A DNA stretch of 38,638 nucleotides from Clostridium sp. CAG:1193. GTDB lineage: Bacteria > Bacillota_I > Bacilli_A > RF39 > UBA660. This document shows, piece after piece, positions 32,136 to 38,638 of the stretch; within the stretch, counting starts at the first letter, position 1; each line of letters begins with the position of its first letter. Below the pieces are notes generated by a model. The model was not told the origin of the DNA and did not search any database. It saw only the letters and a list, made by a program, of their open reading frames with translations. A program made the position numbers and the translations under genes. Where the stretch lies: assembly GCA_000436255.1 (NCBI GenBank), contig HF990819.1:17943-56580 (forward strand), read 5' to 3'.

Positions 32136-32162
32136 AAAAAGATATTTTAAATATCTTTTTTT
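32136..32162 (+). terminator. Intrinsic terminator
   Basis: AAAAAGATATT (32136-32146) pairs with AATATCTTTTT (32150-32160), loop TTA. Confidence 0.8.
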
Positions 32163-32195
32163 CATGTATAATAAACTTGTATGAAAGGAGTTTAT

Positions 32196-33380
32196 ATGGA
32201 AAAACTAATAATGATTAAATATGGAGAATTATCTACTAAGAAGGATAATATCAAAGTATTTATAGAAAAATTAAGTAATAATATAACAAAAAAATTAAAA
32301 AATTATGATATAAAAATACAAAAAAATAAAGTAAGAATGTTTATTGATATAAAGAATTATGATGAAGATAAGATAGTTAATTTGTTAAAAGAGGTATTTG
32401 GTATACATAGTATTGTTATTTGTTATAAAGTAGATAAAAACTTAGAAAGTATAGAAAGTGAATCTTTAAATTTACTTAAAAATGAAAACTTTAAAACTTT
32501 TAAAGTAGAAACAAATAGAGCAGATAAGAATTTCAAATATAATTCAATGGAAGTAAGTAAATTTGTGGGTGCACGTATTCTTAAAAATATAGATAATGTT
32601 AAAGTAGATGTACATAATCCAGATATATTATTACATGTTGAAATAAGAAGTGAATGTACATATATATATACTAAGGAAATACCTGGATTAGGCGGATATC
32701 CAACAGGAATACAAGGCAAAGGATTACTTATGTTAAGTGGTGGAATAGATTCACCAGTAGCAGGTTATTTAGCATCTAAAAGAGGAATAGATATAGATGC
32801 AATATATTTTGAAGCACCACCACATACTAGTAATGATGCTAAAAATAAAGTAATTACTTTAGCAAAAGAATTGTCTAAATATGGAAATAATATAAACTTA
32901 TATGTCATTCCATTTACTAAATTACAAGAAGCAATATATAAAAATATGGATCCTACTTATATGATAACCATATTAAGAAGAATGATGTATAGAATATCAG
33001 AAAAAGTTGCGAAGAAAACAAAATCAAAAATAATAATAAATGGTGAATCAATTGGTCAAGTTGCTAGCCAAACATTAACAAGTATGTATGTAATTAATAA
33101 TGTTACTAATATGCCAGTAATAAGACCAGTAGCATGTTTAGATAAATTAGAGATAATAGAAATTGCAAAAAAAATAAATACTTATGAAATAAGTATATTA
33201 CCATATGAAGATTGTTGTACAATTTTTGTACCAAAACATCCAGTAATAAATCCTAATTTAGAAAAATGTATATATAATGAATCATTAATAGATTATGAAT
33301 CTATGATAGAAGAATGCGTTAATAATATGGAAAAAATAAATATAAATGAATATAATAATAACTTGTCCAATTTGCTATAA
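32196..33380 (+). CDS. thiI: tRNA 4-thiouridine synthase ThiI
   Basis: A 394-residue sulfurtransferase that adds sulfur to U8 of tRNA and, in some bacteria, supplies thiazole sulfur. It has an N-terminal ferredoxin-like part (MIKYGELSTKKDN), a THUMP domain (about 60-165) and a PP-loop ATPase (LSGGIDSPVAGYLASKRG, SGGxDS). INGESIGQVASQTLTSM and PYEDCCTIFVPKHP follow. There is no C-terminal rhodanese domain, as usual in Bacillota. The start is ATG at 32196 after AAAGGAG; the ATG at 32181 precedes that element. The usual IscS-like cysteine desulfurase partner is not adjacent. Confidence 0.95.
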   Translation: MEKLIMIKYGELSTKKDNIKVFIEKLSNNITKKLKNYDIKIQKNKVRMFIDIKNYDEDKIVNLLKEVFGIHSIVICYKVDKNLESIESESLNLLKNENFKTFKVETNRADKNFKYNSMEVSKFVGARILKNIDNVKVDVHNPDILLHVEIRSECTYIYTKEIPGLGGYPTGIQGKGLLMLSGGIDSPVAGYLASKRGIDIDAIYFEAPPHTSNDAKNKVITLAKELSKYGNNINLYVIPFTKLQEAIYKNMDPTYMITILRRMMYRISEKVAKKTKSKIIINGESIGQVASQTLTSMYVINNVTNMPVIRPVACLDKLEIIEIAKKINTYEISILPYEDCCTIFVPKHPVINPNLEKCIYNESLIDYESMIEECVNNMEKININEYNNNLSNLL

Positions 33381-33397
33381 ATTACCATAGAAAAATT

Positions 33398-33427
33398 TGT
33401 ATATTTTGACAAAAATTTCACATTCTA
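33398..33427 (+). promoter_or_regulatory. Sigma-G/F-type promoter of the SASP gene
   Basis: TGTATA at 33398-33403, 17 bp, CATTCTA at 33421-33427. This fits the forespore consensus TGAATA-N17-CATACTA with one mismatch per element. It lies about 24 bp before the SASP start and has no competing sigma-A match. Confidence 0.7.
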
Positions 33428-33450
33428 ATAGTGTATAGGAGGTGAAATAA

Positions 33451-33660
33451 ATGAACAACAAAACTACAAAAATGGCTGTACCAGGAGCTAAACAAGCAAT
33501 TGACAGAATGAAATATGAAATAGCTAACGAATTTGGTGTTAACTTAGGACCAGATACAACTGCTAGAGCAAACGGATCAGTTGGTGGTGAAATCACAAAA
33601 CGTTTAGTACAATTAGGTGAAAACCAATTAAGTGGATCAACTTATGGTCAATCTAAATAG
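33451..33660 (+). CDS. Alpha/beta-type small acid-soluble spore protein
   Basis: A 69-residue alpha/beta SASP, which coats and protects DNA in the dormant spore. It contains MKYEIANEFGVNLGPDTTA with the Glu-Ile-Ala motif recognised by the germination protease (GPR), and the DNA-binding segment RANGSVGGEITKRLVQLGE. Length is typical. AGGAGG precedes the ATG. Codon use is noticeably less AT-biased than the neighbours (GGA, GGT, GGC-like, ACT), as in highly expressed genes. Its forespore promoter is described separately. Confidence 0.97.
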   Translation: MNNKTTKMAVPGAKQAIDRMKYEIANEFGVNLGPDTTARANGSVGGEITKRLVQLGENQLSGSTYGQSK

Positions 33661-33673
33661 TTAAATAGATAAT

Positions 33674-33709
33674 AGATTAAAAAATGTTACAATTTTTTAA
33701 TCTTTTTTA
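33674..33709 (+). terminator. Strong intrinsic terminator of the SASP gene
   Basis: 12-bp perfect stem (33674-33685 with 33692-33703), six-base loop GTTACA, T-run after. Confidence 0.9.
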
Positions 33710-33754
33710 TTTATAATAATTAATCTATTTTACGTCTACTTAAATAATCATTAA

Positions 33755-33783
33755 TTTACTAACTATATAATACATGATATAAT
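33755..33783 (+). promoter_or_regulatory. Promoter of the 33799 gene
   Basis: TTTACT at 33755-33760, 17 bp, TATAAT at 33778-33783 with an extended -10 TGA. Confidence 0.5.
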
Positions 33784-33798
33784 TATAGTGGTGATAAA

Positions 33799-34422
33799 AT
33801 GAAAAATATAAATAAATTACAGAAAATAATTTTTATTATAATAATCGCATTAATTATAGCAATGGGTATATATGTTCTTACTATATTTATTCCAAATAAA
33901 AAAGCAAATACAAAAATTGATAAAGAAGAAACTATAAAATATGATTATACTGTATATAAAAGAGATAGTTCTTTATATAAAGAAACGTTCAAAGATTTAA
34001 AAAAAGTATTAGATGCGAGTGAAATTGATTATAATAAGTATGCAGAAGATGTAACCAAGCTTTTTATTATTGATTTTTATACATTAAATAATAAACTGAG
34101 TAAAGATGATATTGGAGGATTACAATATATAAAAAGTGATTTTAAAGATAACTTTATATTAAATGCAAGAAATACAATGTATAAATATATAGAAAATAAT
34201 AGTGATGGTAAAAGAAATCAAGAATTGCCTGAAGTAAGTAATGTAAAAACAGAAAAAGTAGAAAAAGGTACATATGAAATTGATAAGATAAGTTATGAAG
34301 CATATATTTTAGATATGACTTTTGAATATAAAAAAGATTTAGGATATGATACAAGTGCTAAATTCACTCTAATTAAAGATGGAGAAAAACTATATATAGT
34401 AGAAGAAAGTAAGATGGATTAG
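33799..34422 (+). CDS. Membrane-anchored protein of unknown function
   Basis: A 207-residue protein with one N-terminal membrane helix (about 10-30, IIFIIIIALIIAMGIYVLTIF) and an extracellular polar domain. The pattern FKDLKKVLDASEIDYNKYAEDVTKLFIIDFYTLNNK recalls conserved hypotheticals in low-GC Bacillota, but I do not recognise the family. GTGGTGAT precedes the ATG. The dGTPase-like gene starts one base after its stop, so the two are likely cotranscribed. Confidence 0.6.
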   Translation: MKNINKLQKIIFIIIIALIIAMGIYVLTIFIPNKKANTKIDKEETIKYDYTVYKRDSSLYKETFKDLKKVLDASEIDYNKYAEDVTKLFIIDFYTLNNKLSKDDIGGLQYIKSDFKDNFILNARNTMYKYIENNSDGKRNQELPEVSNVKTEKVEKGTYEIDKISYEAYILDMTFEYKKDLGYDTSAKFTLIKDGEKLYIVEESKMD

Positions 34423-34423
34423 T

Positions 34424-35560
34424 ATGAATAAATTAGATGTAATAAAAAAAAGAATGAGTAACAAAAAATTATCTAAATATGCATGTACTGATAATGAGGC
34501 CATTCTTTTAAAAGATGAGGAAAATGATATAAGACCAAGATTTTTTAGAGATGCAGATAGAATTTTATATTCACTATCTTATACAAGATATATAGATAAA
34601 ACACAAGTTTTCTCATTTAGTGATAATGATAATATAAGTAAGAGAATGACACATGTGCAGTTTGTTAGTAAAATTGCAAGAACTATAGGAAGAGGGTTAC
34701 AATTAAACGAAGATTTAATTGAAGCGTCTTCACTTGGTCATGATTTAGGACATCCACCATTCGGGCATGAAGGAGAAAAAATTTTAAATGAAATAAGCAA
34801 GAAAAATGGATGTGGCGTTTTCGCACATAATATTCAAAGCGTAAGAACACTTATTACACTAGAAAATAATGGAGTAGGTAAAAATATTTCAGTACAAGTA
34901 CTAGATGCTATACTATGTCATAATGGGGAAGTACTAAATAAAGAATACTATCCAAAGAAAAAAACAAAAGAAGAATTCTTAAATGAGTATAGTGAAGTAT
35001 ATAAAGATGATTCATATTCAAAAAAACTAATACCGATGACAAAAGAAGGTTGTGTTGTAAGAATATCAGATATAATCGCATATGTTGGTAAAGATCTAGA
35101 AGATGCAATAAGATTGGGAATATTAAAAAGAGAAGATTTAGATAAATCTATTACAGATGTATTAGGAAATACAAACGATAAAATAGTAGATGCATTAGTT
35201 ACTGATGTTATTAATAATAGTTATAATAAACCATATATAAAACTTTCAAACAAAGTATATAATGCACTTAATAAATTAATAGAATATAACTATAAAAATA
35301 TATATAAAAAAATACATGATAATAATGAACTAAAAACATATGAAGAAATGTATAATTCACTATTTAAATCATGTTTAAAAGCATTAAATAATAATAATTT
35401 AGAAGATGATATTTATAAAATATTTTTAAATAATATGAGTAATGATTATAAAAATAATACTAAAAAAGAAAGAATTGTTATTGATTATATTGCAGGTATG
35501 ACTGATGATTTCTTTATAAATGAATATAATAAAATATCTTCTATTAAAATAAAAAGATAA
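34424..35560 (+). CDS. dGTP triphosphohydrolase-like HD protein
   Basis: A 378-residue HD-domain enzyme of the dGTPase family, which removes triphosphate from dNTPs. The opening FRDADRILYSLSYTRYIDKTQVF is characteristic. Metal ligands are His77 (HVQFVSKIARTIGR), His106-Asp107 (LGHDLGHPPFGHEGE) and a distal Asp in RISDIIAYVGKDLEDA. Bacterial dGTPases of this shorter class act on several dNTPs and are often allosteric. It starts one base after the previous stop and ends in a bidirectional terminator. Confidence 0.92.
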   Translation: MNKLDVIKKRMSNKKLSKYACTDNEAILLKDEENDIRPRFFRDADRILYSLSYTRYIDKTQVFSFSDNDNISKRMTHVQFVSKIARTIGRGLQLNEDLIEASSLGHDLGHPPFGHEGEKILNEISKKNGCGVFAHNIQSVRTLITLENNGVGKNISVQVLDAILCHNGEVLNKEYYPKKKTKEEFLNEYSEVYKDDSYSKKLIPMTKEGCVVRISDIIAYVGKDLEDAIRLGILKREDLDKSITDVLGNTNDKIVDALVTDVINNSYNKPYIKLSNKVYNALNKLIEYNYKNIYKKIHDNNELKTYEEMYNSLFKSCLKALNNNNLEDDIYKIFLNNMSNDYKNNTKKERIVIDYIAGMTDDFFINEYNKISSIKIKR

Positions 35561-35594
35561 AAATAAAAAACAGTTAAACTGTTTTTATTTTTTA
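35559..35594. terminator. Bidirectional terminator
   Basis: An AAATAAAAAACAGTT arm (35561-35575) pairs with AACTGTTTTTATTT (35577-35590) with one bulged A. It serves the convergent dGTPase-like and VirB2-like genes. Confidence 0.75.
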
Positions 35595-35933
35595 CCAACA
35601 ACTCCATAAATCTCCAGCATTTGTAAAGCTAATAATCATATTAACAATTATTGGTAATAAAAGTATTATTACACATATAATTATTCTTTTAATACTATTA
35701 TTAAATGCTACTTTTAATGGTTCAGGCTTTTTTGGATCATAATAATCTTGATCAACAGTAGCCTTAAGAAAATCAACTGAACAAAAAATAAGTGTTAATA
35801 TAGGTGCAGCAATCATAATGATTTTTGCAGCAGGTCTAGTTATATCTGCAAAAGCACCACAATCAACTTTATCAGCAAAAACTGGATATGCAGTAAATAG
35901 CATTGTAAATAATAATAATAGTTTTCTTTTCAT
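35592..35933 (-). CDS. VirB2/TrbC-like small membrane protein
   Basis: A 113-residue protein with a signal peptide (residues 1-20, ending VFA) and two hydrophobic helices (about 35-57 and 85-107) joined by a polar loop YYDPKKPEP. The size, signal and two-helix plan match VirB2/TrbC pilins of type IV secretion or related conjugation pilins. There are Cys near both ends of the mature chain (DKVDCGAF and LWSCW), compatible with a disulfide. No other VirB genes are in the window. GAGGTGA precedes the ATG. Confidence 0.55.
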   Translation of the reverse strand: MKRKLLLLFTMLFTAYPVFADKVDCGAFADITRPAAKIIMIAAPILTLIFCSVDFLKATVDQDYYDPKKPEPLKVAFNNSIKRIIICVIILLLPIIVNMIISFTNAGDLWSCW

Positions 35934-36003
35934 ACATTCACCTCTACATAGAAATTATAACATATTTAATAGTGTTAAACAATAAAATAATTTAGTTAAA
36001 CAC

Positions 36004-36032
36004 TTGATATATATGAAAAAATAGTGTATATT
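36004..36032 (+). promoter_or_regulatory. Promoter of rpsO
   Basis: TTGATA at 36004-36009, 17 bp, TATATT at 36027-36032. Predicted start near 36039 gives a leader of about 77 nt. Confidence 0.65.
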
Positions 36033-36039
36033 ACTAAGT

Positions 36040-36115
36040 GTTACCAATTCTTAGTGATTAGATTCTCCAACTTTCACTCAGAATATGGCGGAAATTAATA
36101 TAAGGAGGAAATAAA
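36040..36115 (+). promoter_or_regulatory. Structured rpsO leader, possible S15 autoregulatory element
   Basis: TTCTTAGTG (36048-36056) pairs with CACTCAGAA (36075-36083) with one mismatch, closing an 18-base loop, just before AAGGAGG. S15 represses its own mRNA through leader structure in several bacteria, so this stem is a candidate binding site. Confidence 0.4.
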
Positions 36116-36385
36116 ATGGCTTTAACTAAAGAAGAAAAAGCTAAAATTGTTAGAGAATTTGGGCAAAGTGAAAATGATACAGGTTCAATGGAAGTTCAAA
36201 TAGCAATTTTAACTAAAGAAATCGAGGATTTAACTCGTCACTTAGAAGTTCATAAGCATGACTATCATTCAAAAAGAGGTTTACTTATGAAAGTTGGACA
36301 AAGACGTAATAAGTTAAATTACTTAATGAAAAACGATGTTACAAAATATCGTGAAATAGTTAGAAAATTAGGATTAAGAAAGTAG
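36116..36385 (+). CDS. rpsO: 30S ribosomal protein S15
   Basis: An 89-residue primary 16S rRNA-binding protein of the small-subunit platform. It shows the complete S15 profile: TGSMEVQIAILTKEIEDLTRHL, HKHDYHSKRGLLMKVGQRR, LNYLMKNDVTKYREIV, LGLRK. A strong AAGGAGG precedes the ATG. It is followed by an attenuator-like terminator and then pnp, the classic rpsO-pnp order. Confidence 0.99.
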   Translation: MALTKEEKAKIVREFGQSENDTGSMEVQIAILTKEIEDLTRHLEVHKHDYHSKRGLLMKVGQRRNKLNYLMKNDVTKYREIVRKLGLRK

Positions 36386-36413
36386 GCATTCTTTTTTGAG
36401 TGCCTTTTATTTT
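36385..36413 (+). terminator. rpsO-pnp intergenic terminator/attenuator
   Basis: GGCATTC (36385-36391) pairs with GAGTGCC (36398-36404), T6 loop, followed by a T-rich run TTTTATTTTT. Only 43 bp separate the genes, so read-through probably supplies pnp. Confidence 0.75.
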
Positions 36414-36428
36414 TGAAAGGATGTTGTT

Positions 36429-38606
36429 ATGGATAAGAAAATATTTGAATTAGATTTTAGAGGAAGAAAGATTGTAGTAGAAAATGGAGAATTAGCTAAG
36501 CAAGCAGCAGGTGCAGTTCTTGTTAGATATGGTGATACAGTAACATTAGCAGCAACAACTGTATCAAAAGAATGTGATATATTATCTGATTTCTTTCCAC
36601 TTACAGTTGTATATATGGAAAAACAATATGCTGTAGGTAAAATACCAGGTGGATTTATAAAAAGGGAAGGAAGACCAACAGAAGCGGCTACATTATGTGC
36701 AAGAATGATTGATAGACCTATGAGACCATTATTCCCTGAAAATTTTAGGAATAAAGTTGATGTGGTAAATGAAATATTATCAGTAGATCAAGATAATACA
36801 CCAGAAATGACAGCTTTATTTGCTTCATCACTAGCTGTATCAATAAGTGAGATACCATTTAATGGTCCAGTTGCTGGTGTAAAAGTTGGTAGAGTTAATG
36901 GCGAGTTTATAATTAATCCAACTGCAGAAGAAATGGAAGAAAGTGATATTGATTTAACAGTTGCAGGAACAATGGATGCTGTTAACATGGTTGAATCAGG
37001 AAGCAAAGAAGTTAGTGAAGATGATATGCTTGATGCAATAATGTTTGGACATGATGCAATAAAAGAATTACTAGAATTTGCTAATAAAATAATTAAAGAA
37101 ATTGGTAAAGAAAAAATGGTATATGAAGTTCTTGATATAGAAACTAAGTTAAGAGAAGAAGTAGAATTACTTGCTAAAACTGAAATGATTGAAGCAATAA
37201 AAATAAAAGATAAACTAGAAAGAAATGAAGCAGTAGAAAGAGTAAAAGAAGAAGTAATAAAACATTATACTGATAAAAATATTGGTATAGATGATATATT
37301 ACTTGAAACATTACTTACAAAAGTTAAATTAGTTTTAGCAGATATAGAAAAAAGTGAATTTAGAAGATTAGTTGCAGATGAAAAAATTAGACCAGACGGA
37401 AGAAAAGTTGATGAAATAAGACCATTATCTGCAAGTATAGATTTACTTCCAAGAACACATGGTTCAGCATTATTTACAAGAGGACAAACACAAGCTTTAA
37501 GTATTACTACACTAGGAAGCTTAACAGATAACCAAATATTAGATGGCCTTGGAGTAGAAGATTCAAAAAGATTTATGCTACATTATAACTTCCCACAATT
37601 TAGTGTAGGTGAAACAGGAAGATATGGAAGTCCAGGAAGAAGAGAAATTGGACATGGTGCATTAGGCGAAAGAGCACTTCTTCAAGTAATCCCAAGTGAA
37701 GAAGAATTCCCATATACTATAAGAGTAGTATCTGAAATATTAGAATCAAATGGCTCATCAAGTCAAGCATCTATATGTGCTGGATGTTTATCACTAATGG
37801 CTGCAGGTGTACCAATAAAATCCCCAGTTGCAGGTATAGCTATGGGACTTTTAACAAAAGGTGAAAACTATACAATATTAACTGATATTCAAGGCATGGA
37901 AGATCATTTGGGAGATATGGATTTTAAAGTAGCAGGTACAAGAAAAGGTATATGTGCACTTCAAATGGATATAAAAATTAAAGGTATAACAAAGAAAATT
38001 ATGTCAGAAGCACTTGCACAAGCAAAAAAAGCAAGAATGCAAATAATTGATTTAATGGAAACAGTTATAAAAGAACCAAGAAAAGAATTAAGTCCATATG
38101 CACCAAAAATTGAACAATTTACAATTAATCCAGAAAAGATTAAAGATGTAATTGGTAAAGGTGGAGAAATGATTACAAAAATCATTTTAGAAGCTAGTGA
38201 TGTAAAAAGTGTTAATGATATAAATGCGGTTAAAGTTGAACTACTTGATGATGGAAGAGTAATAATTTATCATAAAGATAAAAATATTATAAATAAAACA
38301 AAAGAAATGATAGAAAATGTTGTAAAAGAAGTAGAAGAAGGAAAAATCTATGTTGGTAAAGTAGTAAAAGTAGAAGACTTTGGATGCTTTGTTGAATTAT
38401 GGCCAGGTTGTGAAGGTTTAGTACATATTTCTCACCTAGATACAAAACGTGTTGAAAAAACAAGTGATATAGTAAAAGTAGGAGATGAAATAGTAGTAAA
38501 AGCTATTGGATATGATAAAAGAGGTAAACTTAATTTATCAAGAAAAGAAGTATTAAGCAGTAAAGAAGATAAAAAAGATAAAAAATCAAAAACAAAAGAA
38601 GATTAA
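36429..38606 (+). CDS. pnp: Polynucleotide phosphorylase
   Basis: A 725-residue 3'-5' exoribonuclease that degrades RNA with phosphate and can add tails. It has two RNase PH domains (about 10-200 and 310-530) with FFPLTVVYMEKQYAVGKIPGGF and GSALFTRGQTQA, a KH domain (IEQFTINPEKIKDVIGKGGEM, about 555-615) and an S1 domain (YVGKVVKVEDFGCFVELW... GLVHISHLD, about 620-690). It ends in a lysine-rich tail. GAAAGGATG precedes the ATG. A perfect 30-base palindromic terminator begins just after the stop. Confidence 0.98.
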   Translation: MDKKIFELDFRGRKIVVENGELAKQAAGAVLVRYGDTVTLAATTVSKECDILSDFFPLTVVYMEKQYAVGKIPGGFIKREGRPTEAATLCARMIDRPMRPLFPENFRNKVDVVNEILSVDQDNTPEMTALFASSLAVSISEIPFNGPVAGVKVGRVNGEFIINPTAEEMEESDIDLTVAGTMDAVNMVESGSKEVSEDDMLDAIMFGHDAIKELLEFANKIIKEIGKEKMVYEVLDIETKLREEVELLAKTEMIEAIKIKDKLERNEAVERVKEEVIKHYTDKNIGIDDILLETLLTKVKLVLADIEKSEFRRLVADEKIRPDGRKVDEIRPLSASIDLLPRTHGSALFTRGQTQALSITTLGSLTDNQILDGLGVEDSKRFMLHYNFPQFSVGETGRYGSPGRREIGHGALGERALLQVIPSEEEFPYTIRVVSEILESNGSSSQASICAGCLSLMAAGVPIKSPVAGIAMGLLTKGENYTILTDIQGMEDHLGDMDFKVAGTRKGICALQMDIKIKGITKKIMSEALAQAKKARMQIIDLMETVIKEPRKELSPYAPKIEQFTINPEKIKDVIGKGGEMITKIILEASDVKSVNDINAVKVELLDDGRVIIYHKDKNIINKTKEMIENVVKEVEEGKIYVGKVVKVEDFGCFVELWPGCEGLVHISHLDTKRVEKTSDIVKVGDEIVVKAIGYDKRGKLNLSRKEVLSSKEDKKDKKSKTKED

Positions 38607-38608
38607 TA

Positions 38609-38638
38609 AAAGACTTTTAGAAATTTCTAAAAGTCTTT
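38609..38638 (+). terminator. Terminator of pnp at the window edge
   Basis: A 30-base perfect palindrome AAAGACTTTTAGAAA plus its reverse complement ends exactly at the window border; the T-run continues to the last base. Confidence 0.85.

Overview
The window is AT-rich DNA (roughly three quarters A+T) from an uncultured-style, low-GC, Gram-positive Bacillota. Genes are dense, mostly on the + strand, with Shine-Dalgarno-led starts, TGA used as a stop, T-box regulation and sigma-A promoters of the extended -10 type. Five genes belong to spore formation (YlbJ, SpoVID-like, YsxE-like, YunB and an alpha/beta SASP), and the SASP has a good sigma-G promoter. I therefore read it as a spore-forming gut-type lineage; I cannot place it more exactly from sequence alone.

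Layout. 1-1.5 kb: the 3' end of a dockerin-repeat secreted protein and an exported protein of unknown function. 1.6-4.1 kb: topA and a DUF2179/UPF0316 membrane protein. 4.2-6.7 kb: a compact peptide-export cassette, made of a C39-peptidase ABC transporter followed by three tiny double-glycine precursor peptides that are too short for ordinary gene calling. This is the most likely new system in the window. 6.7-8.2 kb: a DUF1292 protein and a membrane-anchored, lysozyme-like protein. 8.3-13 kb: a PilB/GspE-type ATPase divergent from a roughly 1080-residue prepilin-like multidomain surface protein. 13-16.9 kb: ylbJ, a SepM/YlbL-like PDZ-Lon protease, the spoVID-ysxE pair and a small membrane protein.

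17-19.4 kb: a second prepilin-like surface protein. Its C-terminus looks like the variable region of a diversity-generating-retroelement target. A DinD-family gene with a palindromic promoter follows, and then a 23-codon relic of a second surface-protein tail. 19.5-23 kb: a valine T-box riboswitch in front of an HD-domain hydrolase and valS. 23-28.3 kb: xseA-xseB-alaS-ruvX, a small membrane protein and a DUF1292 protein. 28.4-30.8 kb: ferredoxin, a tail-anchored protein, yunB, yutD and a third DUF1292 protein. 30.8-33.7 kb: a coiled-coil protein, thiI and the SASP. 33.8-38.6 kb: a membrane-anchored protein, a dGTPase-like HD protein, a VirB2/TrbC-like small membrane protein, and rpsO-pnp, ending in pnp's terminator at the window edge.

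How the parts work together: the informational genes (topA, valS, alaS, xseAB, ruvX, thiI, rpsO, pnp) are the chromosomal backbone. The accessory material is concentrated in the peptide-export cassette, the two prepilin-like surface proteins and the DinD/relic segment. Several starts are placed at the ATG or TTG that follows a Shine-Dalgarno element rather than at the longest open frame; each such case is explained in its entry.
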